A stretch of 6,892 bases of DNA. Origin: Alphaproteobacteria bacterium (GTDB lineage Bacteria > Pseudomonadota > Alphaproteobacteria > UBA1280 > UBA12223). Position numbers and translations under genes: made by a program. A model generated the notes under the pieces. That model did no database searches. It was not told where the DNA came from and saw only the letters and a list, made by a program, of their open reading frames with translations. The stretch is from assembly GCA_003450915.1 (NCBI GenBank), contig DMEM01000167.1:1-6892 (forward strand). The letters run 5' to 3'. Positions 1 to 5,613 of the stretch are shown here, one piece after another (the first letter of the stretch is position 1; each line of letters opens with the position of its first letter).

Positions 1-1
1 T

Positions 2-259
2 GCTAAAATTGAATACGTTTCAAAGCTAATCCATGCTGAAAAAGTTTACTCTAGTATAAATTCTCGCTTTGTAGTTTCATTAAATAATGTTGCTTATGAT
101 GAAGTTTCAGGCATTCAAGTTAATTATGATCCTAGTGCAAGAATATTCTTTATAGCCTCACTACTATTATGCATTGGTGTGATATTTATGCTGTACTTCA
201 GATTAAAAAAAGCCTTTATAATTAAACTAAACAATAAAGTATTTGTCTACATTATATAA
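2..259 (+). CDS. ResB/Ccs1-like cytochrome c biogenesis protein, C-terminal fragment
   Basis: This is an open frame entering from the left edge and ending at TAA 257-259, so only the last 85 residues are visible. It reads as a soluble stretch, then 'SGIQVNYDPSARIFFIAS' (about fragment residues 39-56), one hydrophobic helix of about 20 residues, and a short basic tail with 'RLKKAF'. The order 'S/T-G-[LI]-Q-V-x-x-D-P', membrane helix, then basic residues is what I know from the C-terminus of ResB/Ccs1 proteins. These hold haem and apocytochrome on the outer face of the inner membrane in System II cytochrome c maturation, partnered by CcsA/ResC. That partner is not in the window; the next gene downstream is a pseudopilin. 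The tail of this gene overlaps the -35 of the next promoter. The match rests on a short stretch, so another single-helix membrane protein is possible. Confidence 0.55.
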   Translation, partial: AKIEYVSKLIHAEKVYSSINSRFVVSLNNVAYDEVSGIQVNYDPSARIFFIASLLLCIGVIFMLYFRLKKAFIIKLNNKVFVYII

Positions 260-270
260 TTTGCTATAAT
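243..270 (+). promoter_or_regulatory. Extended -10 promoter for the pseudopilin operon
   Basis: TATAAT at 265-270 is a perfect -10 hexamer and is preceded by TGC at 262-264, the TGn of an extended -10. A TTGTCT at 243-248, 16 bases upstream, matches the -35 consensus at four of six positions. Transcription would begin near base 277. This fits a start codon at 306 and makes the in-frame ATG at 276 unlikely. The promoter overlaps the last codons of the upstream gene, so the pilin genes appear to be transcribed independently of it. Confidence 0.6.
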
Positions 271-292
271 AGAATATGGAAAACTATATTTT

Positions 293-298
293 AAGAGG
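293..298 (+). promoter_or_regulatory. Ribosome binding site that sets the start of the first pilin gene
   Basis: AAGAGG lies 7 bases before ATG 306. The upstream in-frame ATG at 276 has no such site and sits at the predicted transcription start. The start at 306 also gives a short N-terminal leader like the two paralogues (5-6 residues before the shared Lys-Gly-Ala). Confidence 0.65.
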
Positions 299-305
299 TA
301 AATTA

Positions 306-866
306 ATGAAGCTATGTAAAAAAGGCGCAATGTTTGGGCTTGATGCTAGGATTGCTCTTGTAATCTTTGGGGCTCTTTCTATGATTTCTGGCGCTGCTTT
401 ATATTCTGCAATCCAAGAGGCCAAAATTGCTAGAGTAGTTGCCCAAATTAATGAGATGGATAAAGCTCTTAGTGCTTATCATATGGATACAGGACACGCT
501 ATCCCAAAAATCCCAACAATTACAGATAGGCTTGATCTAAGAGAGCTTATCACTAGTACTGAGTCTGGATGGAAAGGACCCTATTTTCCTTTTGCAACTA
601 CTGGCTATAACTTAGCACCTAACTATGGTGGCGCGATTTCTGTATCATACGGGCTAAAAGACTCAACAAATACAACAAGGGCATCATGCACAAATATTGA
701 GAGCGATACTTGTGGTTACTGGTTTGAGTGGTACAGTTTAGAAGACGATATTGAGGATCAAATTGATATTCTTATTGATGGCTCATCAGACCCTCAAAAT
801 GGCAATGTTAGAATCTGCGATGCATGCGGTGGTGATGGTGTTATGCTTGTACTTATTGGAAGCTAA
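306..866 (+). CDS. Pseudopilin-like (type II secretion/type IV pilin family) protein, paralogue 1
   Basis: A 186-residue protein with a 6-residue leader (MKLCKK), then GAMFGLDARIALVIFGAL at 7-24, which opens a long hydrophobic helix. A polar amphipathic stretch follows (IQEAKIARVVAQINEMDKAL, about 36-55), with 'AYHMDTG' at 57-63. This is the layout of type IV pilins and type II secretion pseudopilins: a single helix anchored in the inner membrane and a periplasmic globular head. The head carries W-K-G-P-Y (89-93), seen in many pseudopilin-fold proteins, Cys128 and Cys136 as a likely disulfide, an Asp/Gly-rich segment at 158-168, and a second Cys pair at 171/174 found only in this copy. It is first of three tandem paralogues behind its own promoter. 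The canonical 'G-F-T-L-I-E' cleavage site is absent, so processing by a prepilin peptidase is plausible but not shown. The partner machine and exact role are unknown; DNA uptake is suggested by the nearby comEC. Confidence 0.75.
   Translation: MKLCKKGAMFGLDARIALVIFGALSMISGAALYSAIQEAKIARVVAQINEMDKALSAYHMDTGHAIPKIPTITDRLDLRELITSTESGWKGPYFPFATTGYNLAPNYGGAISVSYGLKDSTNTTRASCTNIESDTCGYWFEWYSLEDDIEDQIDILIDGSSDPQNGNVRICDACGGDGVMLVLIGS
321..410 (+). repeat. Conserved N-helix coding block, copy 1 of 3
   Basis: Thirty codons from Lys-Gly-Ala-Met to Tyr-Ser-Ala in the first pilin gene. The protein matches copies 2 (901-990) and 3 (1502-1591) at 28 of 30 residues (Val for Ala at residue 19 and Met for Val at residue 26). 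The DNA differs at many third positions. It is a paralogy block rather than a recent exact duplication. Confidence 0.7.
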
Positions 867-882
867 AAGGAAATAAAAAACT

Positions 883-1476
883 ATGGAATTTATTAATAAC
901 AAAGGTGCGATGTTTGGGCTTGATGCCAGAATTGCTTTAGCTATTTTTGGTGCTCTATCTGTTATTTCAGGGGCTGCTTTATATTCTGCGGTTCAAGAAG
1001 CTAGAGTTACTTCTTTTATAGTAGAAGCTCAAGAAATAGGTAAGGCATGGGAAGCATATTATTTAGATACAAGTTCTGACTTACCCGAGACATCTCACGA
1101 TTCATATCAGCGTAATACTTGTGACTTAATCAAAAACAATGCAAGCGTTGCAAATTGGAAAGGGCCTTATTTAAGTTATAACACTTGCTTAACTAGTAAA
1201 TACATTAAACACCCTAAATATAATGAAATAAACATTATGACTCTGGCTTTAAATAAAACTTGGGGATTAGCTATAAGCTATAGCTCTGGATATTGTGACG
1301 ATGCAGCAGATACCTGTGGTTTATGGTTATATCTAGATGAGGTAACTGATGATATTAAACAAGCACTAGATGAAAAAATTGATAATTCTGATGGTTTTGA
1401 TAAAGGTAAGTTTAGATATACAACTGCCAATAATACTTATTATCTATATTTAATGCCAACAAGAAATGAAAACTAG
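883..1476 (+). CDS. Pseudopilin-like protein, paralogue 2
   Basis: A 197-residue paralogue of the genes on either side. A 7-residue leader (MEFINNK) is followed by the shared N-terminal helix GAMFGLDARIALAIFGALS (8-26) and 'VISGAALYSAVQEARV', then 'AWEAYYLDT' at 55-63. The head has W-K-G-P-Y at 92-96, Cys138 and Cys145 bracketing an acidic loop (DDAADT), 'CGLWLYLDE' at 145-153, and an acidic C-terminal stretch at 163-174 ending in G-K-F-R. Extra cysteines occur at 80 and 102. The single N-terminal helix would anchor it in the inner membrane with the head in the periplasm. The start codon lies 16 bases after the previous stop. An AAGGA (867-871) overlapping the region of that stop sits 11 bases upstream of ATG, a slightly long spacing. 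Same operon as its neighbours. The heads of the three proteins have diverged far more than the helix, which suggests three subunits of one filament or tip complex rather than redundant copies. Confidence 0.75.
   Translation: MEFINNKGAMFGLDARIALAIFGALSVISGAALYSAVQEARVTSFIVEAQEIGKAWEAYYLDTSSDLPETSHDSYQRNTCDLIKNNASVANWKGPYLSYNTCLTSKYIKHPKYNEINIMTLALNKTWGLAISYSSGYCDDAADTCGLWLYLDEVTDDIKQALDEKIDNSDGFDKGKFRYTTANNTYYLYLMPTRNEN
901..990 (+). repeat. Conserved N-helix coding block, copy 2 of 3
   Basis: Thirty codons encoding exactly the same 30 residues as copy 3 (1502-1591). By my count 14 of the 30 codons differ between the two, all silently. This points to strong selection on the helix sequence and not to recent duplication or gene conversion. 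Confidence 0.75.
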
Positions 1477-1486
1477 GAGAATTTAG

Positions 1487-2062
1487 ATGACTCGATTAAA
1501 CAAAGGCGCCATGTTCGGACTTGATGCTAGGATTGCTTTAGCTATTTTTGGAGCTTTATCTGTAATATCTGGTGCTGCTTTGTATTCGGCGATTCAAAAT
1601 ACTAGAGTTATCTCACAAGTTAACTCAATGAAAGAAATTGAAAAAGCATTAGAAGCATATTATTTAGATACAGGGCAACTACCAGGAGCATCATCAAATA
1701 ACCCATCAAATGACTTATCAATTAAGGCATTAGTAGAAAAACCTGCTAATGTTAATAACTGGAATGGCCCATACATTAGTTTAACCAAACATACTGATGA
1801 TTATTTAATCGGACCTAATGGTAAAAATGTTGGTTTAGTTCACCGAGAATCTGACAGTGGATATACTCAATGTAACAAAGGCGATGATTGTAGTATTTTC
1901 ATTTGGAATCATGAACCAGACTTAAGCTTTAGAAATAAAATAGAAGAATACTTAGATGGAGTAACTCCAACGGGCAACCAAAATAGCACCGGGGTTTATC
2001 ATTTTGATAGTATTAGTAGCTTTTATAAAACAAATATAAAATATGATTCATCTGGATTATAG
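1487..2062 (+). CDS. Pseudopilin-like protein, paralogue 3
   Basis: A 191-residue paralogue with a 6-residue leader (MTRLNK), the shared helix GAMFGLDARIALAIFGALS (7-25), and a 'KALEAYYLDTGQLP' stretch (53-66), typical of the end of the pilin alpha-1 helix and the following loop. The head has W-N-G-P-Y at 92-96, an acidic Cys129-Cys135 loop and an Asp/Gly/Asn-rich region at 157-169. The C-terminus (170-191) does not resemble the other two. AGGAGA at 1475-1480 overlaps the previous stop codon and lies 6 bases before ATG, a strong site that makes coordinated translation with paralogue 2 likely. It is the last gene of the operon and converges on comEC with 6 bases between stops; I see no hairpin terminator. 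Probably exported and anchored in the inner membrane by its N-helix; the assembly system is not in the window. Confidence 0.75.
   Translation: MTRLNKGAMFGLDARIALAIFGALSVISGAALYSAIQNTRVISQVNSMKEIEKALEAYYLDTGQLPGASSNNPSNDLSIKALVEKPANVNNWNGPYISLTKHTDDYLIGPNGKNVGLVHRESDSGYTQCNKGDDCSIFIWNHEPDLSFRNKIEEYLDGVTPTGNQNSTGVYHFDSISSFYKTNIKYDSSGL
1502..1591 (+). repeat. Conserved N-helix coding block, copy 3 of 3
   Basis: Thirty codons from Lys-Gly-Ala-Met to Tyr-Ser-Ala, identical in protein to copy 2 but silently different at many codons. Divergence of the protein begins right after this block (IQNTRV here, VQEARV in copy 2). Confidence 0.75.
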
Positions 2063-2068
2063 ATAATA

Positions 2069-3952
2069 TTAATTTGAAACAACATAATCAGCCAGGTTTA
2101 AATCTTCATTAGAAATTTCAAATCCTTCATTCATTTGGAGGATTTTTTTATCTTCAAAATTATAAACACAGCCTGCAATATCACATGATTTAGATAAATT
2201 ATTATCAGACAAGGTAGTCTTATAGTAAGTACTTACTTTTTTTAAACCTCTTTTATCTAGTTGACCTAATAAAACTAGATTATCTTTTTGTCTCACTCCT
2301 ACTGAACCATTTGAAAACTCTATAATTTTTGGTCTTAAATCCAACTTAACAGGAATTATAAATGCCAAGCTAAAAACAGCCAAACTAATCAGATATTTTC
2401 TTGAAAAATCAAAAATTATTACGCTTAAAATAACTAATGCAACGGCTAATAAAACATATGAATAAATTTGAGAAATATAAACACTACTATTTTCAAAACC
2501 AGCAAAATATTGAGCAATATTAATCAACGTATTTAACGAAAAATCATTCAATTTAGCAAAAAGCTCGATATCAAAAACAACAAAGCCAACAAAATATAAA
2601 AACAAACTCGGCATTACTAAAAGCGCCATTAATAAACTTGCTGTAATATTAGCTAAAATAGAATAAATAGATAAATAACCAAAATGAGCAGAAACAAAAA
2701 ACATTGTTGCAGTAAATGCTAAAATAGAAATATTGGCAGTATTGATAAAACTTCTAAAAGTTTTTGCAAAGCTGGAATAATTTACAATTAACTCATCTTG
2801 TTTAGCTTGATTATAAATTAACATTGCAAATACTGCAGAAAATGATAGTTGGAAACTTGCTGAAAAAATTGCCACAGGATCAAACAATAAAATTAAGATT
2901 GCAACAACACATAAAGTATGTAAAGCAACTTTACTTCTATTTAAAATCATTGTAACAACAAACAACAAGACCATTAAAAAGGCTCTTAAAGTCGGTAAAG
3001 AGCAACCAGCTAAAAGTAAATAGAATAGTGCAAATAAAACAGTAATAGCCCCTGCTATTTTCTTAGAATCGAAATTCAAAGCAATTATAGGAACTAAACA
3101 TAATAAATATCTAACTAAAACAAAAATAATTCCTGCTAAAAAGGCCATATGCATACCACTAATTGCCATTAAGTGAGCTAAGCCTGATTTTTTAAAAACC
3201 TCTTTTAGTTCATAATCAACCGCACCTCTATAACCAGTAATTAAAGCAGAAGATAACCCTGCGACTTCCTTGTTTTGATAGCTTTGAGTAATTTTATTAA
3301 AAACATCTTTTCTATAATTTTGGATTTTTTGTAAAAGGCTGTAGCCATCTTCTGGAGCTGTAACATATAAAGCCCCTCTTACTTGAGCTCTTAAGTTAAT
3401 TCTATTTTGCAGTAAGTAGTTTTGATAATTAAAATCATCTGCAAATAATTTTCCACTTGGTTTTTGCAATAAAACCTTAGCAACTAATTCATCCCCTATC
3501 TTAGCATCCGTTAACCTCGATGCAAAAGTTGAAACAATCATATTTGGAATATAATTATAATCTAGTGATTCGACTAAATCTGAGTATATTTCTGGGTTTG
3601 CTAAGTATATTTGAGCATATTTGCCTTTTACCTTAATTTCACTAATCTGACCCTTAACCCAGGTCTTTTCTTCGTGAATAGCATCTGATAATGGAAAAAC
3701 TCTGAAATTAGCATTATAAATACTTGAACTTACTAAGCCTAATATAAAAAAGGCTGATATTATTAAGCTAAGTTTAATATTTTCTATAAATCTAGTAGAA
3801 ATCAGCAGAAATACTGTACAAAGTATTGACATTAGTGCTATAATTGTTAAATTAAACACAGACAATAAATTCAAGACTATTGCTCCTGATAATGCAAACA
3901 GGGCAATAAAACTATATTTAAATTTTTTAATTGAATTTATTTTATCTAACAT
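2069..3952 (-). CDS. comEC: ComEC/Rec2-family DNA uptake channel protein, lacking the metallo-beta-lactamase domain
   Basis: A 627-residue polytopic membrane protein. In transformable bacteria ComEC passes single-stranded DNA across the inner membrane. Order of parts: N-terminal membrane helices (about 11-79), a soluble DUF4131/OB-like region (about 95-195, with 'FNYQNYLLQNRINLRAQV' at 174-191), then the multi-helix Competence domain (about 230-515). Diagnostic motifs are HLMAISGMHMAF (260-271), AGCSLPTLRAFLM (315-327), DPV (358-360) and ASFQLSFSAVFAM (365-377). The tail (about 536-627) holds CDIAGC at 590-595 and ends at 'ADYVVSN'. It contains no histidine, so the HxHxDH metal site of ComEC proteins with a beta-lactamase domain is absent. 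From memory, alphaproteobacterial relatives run some 30 residues further, so this end looks clipped. The start has no visible Shine-Dalgarno; the candidate promoter sits so close that the message could be leaderless. Divergent from gltX and convergent with the pilins. The family call is firm; active transformation is not shown. Confidence 0.9.
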   Translation of the reverse strand: MLDKINSIKKFKYSFIALFALSGAIVLNLLSVFNLTIIALMSILCTVFLLISTRFIENIKLSLIISAFFILGLVSSSIYNANFRVFPLSDAIHEEKTWVKGQISEIKVKGKYAQIYLANPEIYSDLVESLDYNYIPNMIVSTFASRLTDAKIGDELVAKVLLQKPSGKLFADDFNYQNYLLQNRINLRAQVRGALYVTAPEDGYSLLQKIQNYRKDVFNKITQSYQNKEVAGLSSALITGYRGAVDYELKEVFKKSGLAHLMAISGMHMAFLAGIIFVLVRYLLCLVPIIALNFDSKKIAGAITVLFALFYLLLAGCSLPTLRAFLMVLLFVVTMILNRSKVALHTLCVVAILILLFDPVAIFSASFQLSFSAVFAMLIYNQAKQDELIVNYSSFAKTFRSFINTANISILAFTATMFFVSAHFGYLSIYSILANITASLLMALLVMPSLFLYFVGFVVFDIELFAKLNDFSLNTLINIAQYFAGFENSSVYISQIYSYVLLAVALVILSVIIFDFSRKYLISLAVFSLAFIIPVKLDLRPKIIEFSNGSVGVRQKDNLVLLGQLDKRGLKKVSTYYKTTLSDNNLSKSCDIAGCVYNFEDKKILQMNEGFEISNEDLNLADYVVSN

Positions 3953-3957
3953 ACAAT
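3931..3957 (+). promoter_or_regulatory. Candidate gltX promoter overlapping the comEC start
   Basis: TACAAT at 3952-3957 matches the -10 consensus at five of six positions, with TTGAAT at 3931-3936 as a possible -35 (four of six) at a short 15-base spacing. It would give a leader of roughly 30 bases before gltX. Its -10 covers the first base of the comEC start codon and lies 2 bases from the opposing -10, so the two promoters could compete. AT-richness makes chance matches common. Confidence 0.3.
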
Positions 3958-3959
3958 TT

Positions 3960-3988
3960 ATTCTAGACTAAAAAAGTAGAAAGAACAA
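3960..3988 (-). promoter_or_regulatory. Candidate comEC promoter, possibly giving a leaderless transcript
   Basis: On the minus strand TTGTTC (3988-3983) and TAGAAT (3965-3960) are separated by exactly 17 bases. The -10 matches at five of six positions, the -35 at three. Only 7 bases separate the -10 from the comEC ATG, so transcription would start at or within a base or two of the start codon. This fits the lack of a Shine-Dalgarno there. Confidence 0.4.
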
Positions 3989-3996
3989 TCTAAAAG

Positions 3997-5361
3997 ATGA
4001 AAAAAATAGTTACAAGATTCGCACCTTCTCCAACAGGGAGCTTACACATCGGCGGTGCAAGAACAGCTTTATTTAACTACCTATATGCAAGAGCAAACAA
4101 TGGCCAATTCTTAATTAGAATTGAAGATACAGACAAACAACGTTCAACGCAAGAAGCTGTAGATATTATTAAACAAGATTTATCATGGTTAGGCTTAACA
4201 CCTGATACTGAATGGGTGTTCCAATCTAAAAATGAAGATCGTCATATTGAACTAGCAAACAAACTACTTGCAGAAGACAAAGCTTATAAATGTTTTTGTA
4301 CAACTGAAGAACTATCGCAAATGAGAGAAAACTACCAAGCAGAAGGCAGAAAAACACCTTATGATAGACGCTGGAGAGATGAAACAAACCACCCGTCTGA
4401 TTTACCTTATGTAATTAGATTAAAAATGCCTTTAGAAGGTAGAACAACATGGGTTGACGATGTTCAAGGTGAAATTAGCTTTGATAATGCCGAACTTGAA
4501 GACTTAATTTTAGTTCGTTCAGATAACACTCCTACTTATAATTTAGCTGTTGTAGCTGATGATAATGATATGGGCGTAACAAATATTATCCGTGGTGATG
4601 ATCACATTAATAACACTCCTAAGCAAATTAATATTTATAAGGCTTTAGGTTTTGATATTCCGACATTTGCACATATTCCATTAATTCACGGTGAAGATGG
4701 TAAAAAAATGTCAAAACGTCATGGTGCAACAACTACAGGCGAATATAAAGAAAATGGCTTTATGAAAGAAGCTATTCTTAACTTCTTAGCAAGATTAAGC
4801 TGGAGCCTAGGTGATAAAGAAGTATTTTCAATGGATGAAGCTATTGCAAACTTTGATATTAAAAATGTAAGTAAGGGTTCAGCAGTATTTGATAATACAA
4901 AACTAGAATGGTTAAACTCACAATATATTCAAAATACAGCAGATGAAAAACTGGTAGAACTTATTGCAGACTTTTCTGATAAAGTAACTGTTGAAATGGC
5001 AACAAAATGCATGCCAGAAATTAAAACAAGAGCAAAAACTTTAAAAGAACTAGCAGTTCAGACGGAAGTATTCTGTCAAGAGTTTCCATTTGTTAATATT
5101 ACAGAAAAAGCTACAGGTCTACTTGAAACTAGACCAACTGAGGCGTTTACAGCTATGATTGACCTGCTAAATAGTACAGAATGGAACAATGATGATATTA
5201 AATCTGTTATTAAACAAATATGTAAAGACTTTGATTTAAAAATGGGTAAAGTTATGATGCCAATGCGTGCTATGCTATTAGGAACAACAGATGCACCAGG
5301 TGTTGTTGAAATCATGATTATTTTAGGCAAAGAAGAATCAATCAAAAGATTAAGTATGTAA
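3997..5361 (+). CDS. gltX: Glutamate--tRNA ligase (GluRS)
   Basis: A 454-residue class I aminoacyl-tRNA synthetase that charges tRNA(Glu) with glutamate in the cytosol using ATP. The opening 'RFAPSPTGSLHIGGARTALF' (7-26) holds the HIGH-type motif (H17-I-G-G), 'RIEDTD' is at 41-46, and 'KKMSKRHG' at 236-243 is the KMSKS-type loop. The remaining residues form the anticodon-binding part; length is near the usual 460-490. A Cys-Phe-Cys at 99-101 recalls the first half of the zinc site of some GluRS proteins, but the distal position reads 'YDRRWRD' (122-128) with Trp where a Cys would lie, so zinc binding is doubtful. Many Alphaproteobacteria carry two gltX copies, one of which may be specialised for tRNA(Gln) before amidation; which copy this is cannot be read here. 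The Shine-Dalgarno is weak (AGAAAG, 13 bases upstream), but the methionine fits the family start. A strong terminator follows the stop by 6 bases. Confidence 0.96.
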   Translation: MKKIVTRFAPSPTGSLHIGGARTALFNYLYARANNGQFLIRIEDTDKQRSTQEAVDIIKQDLSWLGLTPDTEWVFQSKNEDRHIELANKLLAEDKAYKCFCTTEELSQMRENYQAEGRKTPYDRRWRDETNHPSDLPYVIRLKMPLEGRTTWVDDVQGEISFDNAELEDLILVRSDNTPTYNLAVVADDNDMGVTNIIRGDDHINNTPKQINIYKALGFDIPTFAHIPLIHGEDGKKMSKRHGATTTGEYKENGFMKEAILNFLARLSWSLGDKEVFSMDEAIANFDIKNVSKGSAVFDNTKLEWLNSQYIQNTADEKLVELIADFSDKVTVEMATKCMPEIKTRAKTLKELAVQTEVFCQEFPFVNITEKATGLLETRPTEAFTAMIDLLNSTEWNNDDIKSVIKQICKDFDLKMGKVMMPMRAMLLGTTDAPGVVEIMIILGKEESIKRLSM

Positions 5362-5367
5362 AAAACT

Positions 5368-5401
5368 AGCGTTAAGTTATACAAATAACTTAACGCTTTT
5401 T
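5368..5401 (+). terminator. Rho-independent terminator of gltX
   Basis: A perfect 13-bp stem, AGCGTTAAGTTAT (5368-5380) pairing with ATAACTTAACGCT (5385-5397), has a 4-base ACAA loop and a run of five T (5397-5401). It begins 6 bases after the gltX stop. The preceding A-run (5361-5365) could give weak activity on the other strand, but no minus-strand gene ends here. Confidence 0.9.
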
Positions 5402-5425
5402 AATAATAAAACAGAGGGGTCTGTA

Positions 5426-5596
5426 ATGAACGAAAGAAGAAAATCAATATCAAAACCGCAGATGTTTAATGAAAAAAGATCATCTATGTTTTTAATCGAA
5501 TCAGCGTCTCCTGCTGATATTTACCTATGGTGCTTTTGCATTGTAGCAATGTTCACAATTTTAGTTGCTAGTTTAATTTTAGCAATTGCATTTTAA
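5426..5596 (+). CDS. Small single-helix membrane protein (56 residues), unknown function
   Basis: An ORF from ATG 5426 to TAA 5594-5596, below common length cut-offs. AGAGGGG at 5413-5419 lies 6 bases before the ATG, one of the strongest ribosome binding sites in the window, which supports real translation. The N-terminal half is basic and polar (MNERRKSISKPQMFNEKRSS); residues about 33-56 form one hydrophobic helix (from 'YLWCFCIVAMF' to 'LAIAF') that runs to the C-terminus, so it resembles a tail-anchored protein with its N-terminus in the cytosol. The next gene starts 17 bases later with its own good site, so the two are probably co-transcribed. I see no clear promoter between the gltX terminator and this gene; expression could come from leakage through the terminator or from an unusual promoter. 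I do not recognise the family. A helper or regulator of the adjacent transporter is a guess. Confidence 0.6.
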   Translation: MNERRKSISKPQMFNEKRSSMFLIESASPADIYLWCFCIVAMFTILVASLILAIAF

Positions 5597-5613
5597 GTAA
5601 AGGGATAGTCATT

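Noticed and set aside
276..305. In-frame ATG at 276 as the start of the first pilin gene
   Set aside because: It lies at the predicted transcription start, has no ribosome site, and would give a leader longer than in the two paralogues. ATG 306 has AAGAGG 7 bases upstream.
306..320. Lipoprotein signal from Cys4 of the first pilin
   Set aside because: The Cys precedes the hydrophobic helix and is not preceded by a lipobox; the paralogues lack it.
321..1591. Recent tandem duplication or gene conversion as the cause of identical pilin N-termini
   Set aside because: Many silent differences between copies show the DNA diverged long ago; selection on the protein explains the identity better.
2050..2092. 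Possible terminator between the convergent pilin and comEC genes
   Set aside because: Only short AT-only inverted repeats (such as ATTAT/ATAAT and GATTAT/ATAATC) are present, with no GC-containing stem or T-run; too weak to call.
4291..4380. Intact zinc-binding site in GluRS
   Set aside because: The Cys-Phe-Cys pair is present but the distal Cys position is Trp (YDRRWRD), so a full ligand set is not visible.
5076..5384. 102-codon reading frame on the minus strand
   Set aside because: It lies almost wholly within gltX in antisense, has no recognisable domain, and runs into the terminator hairpin; it is a shadow of gltX.
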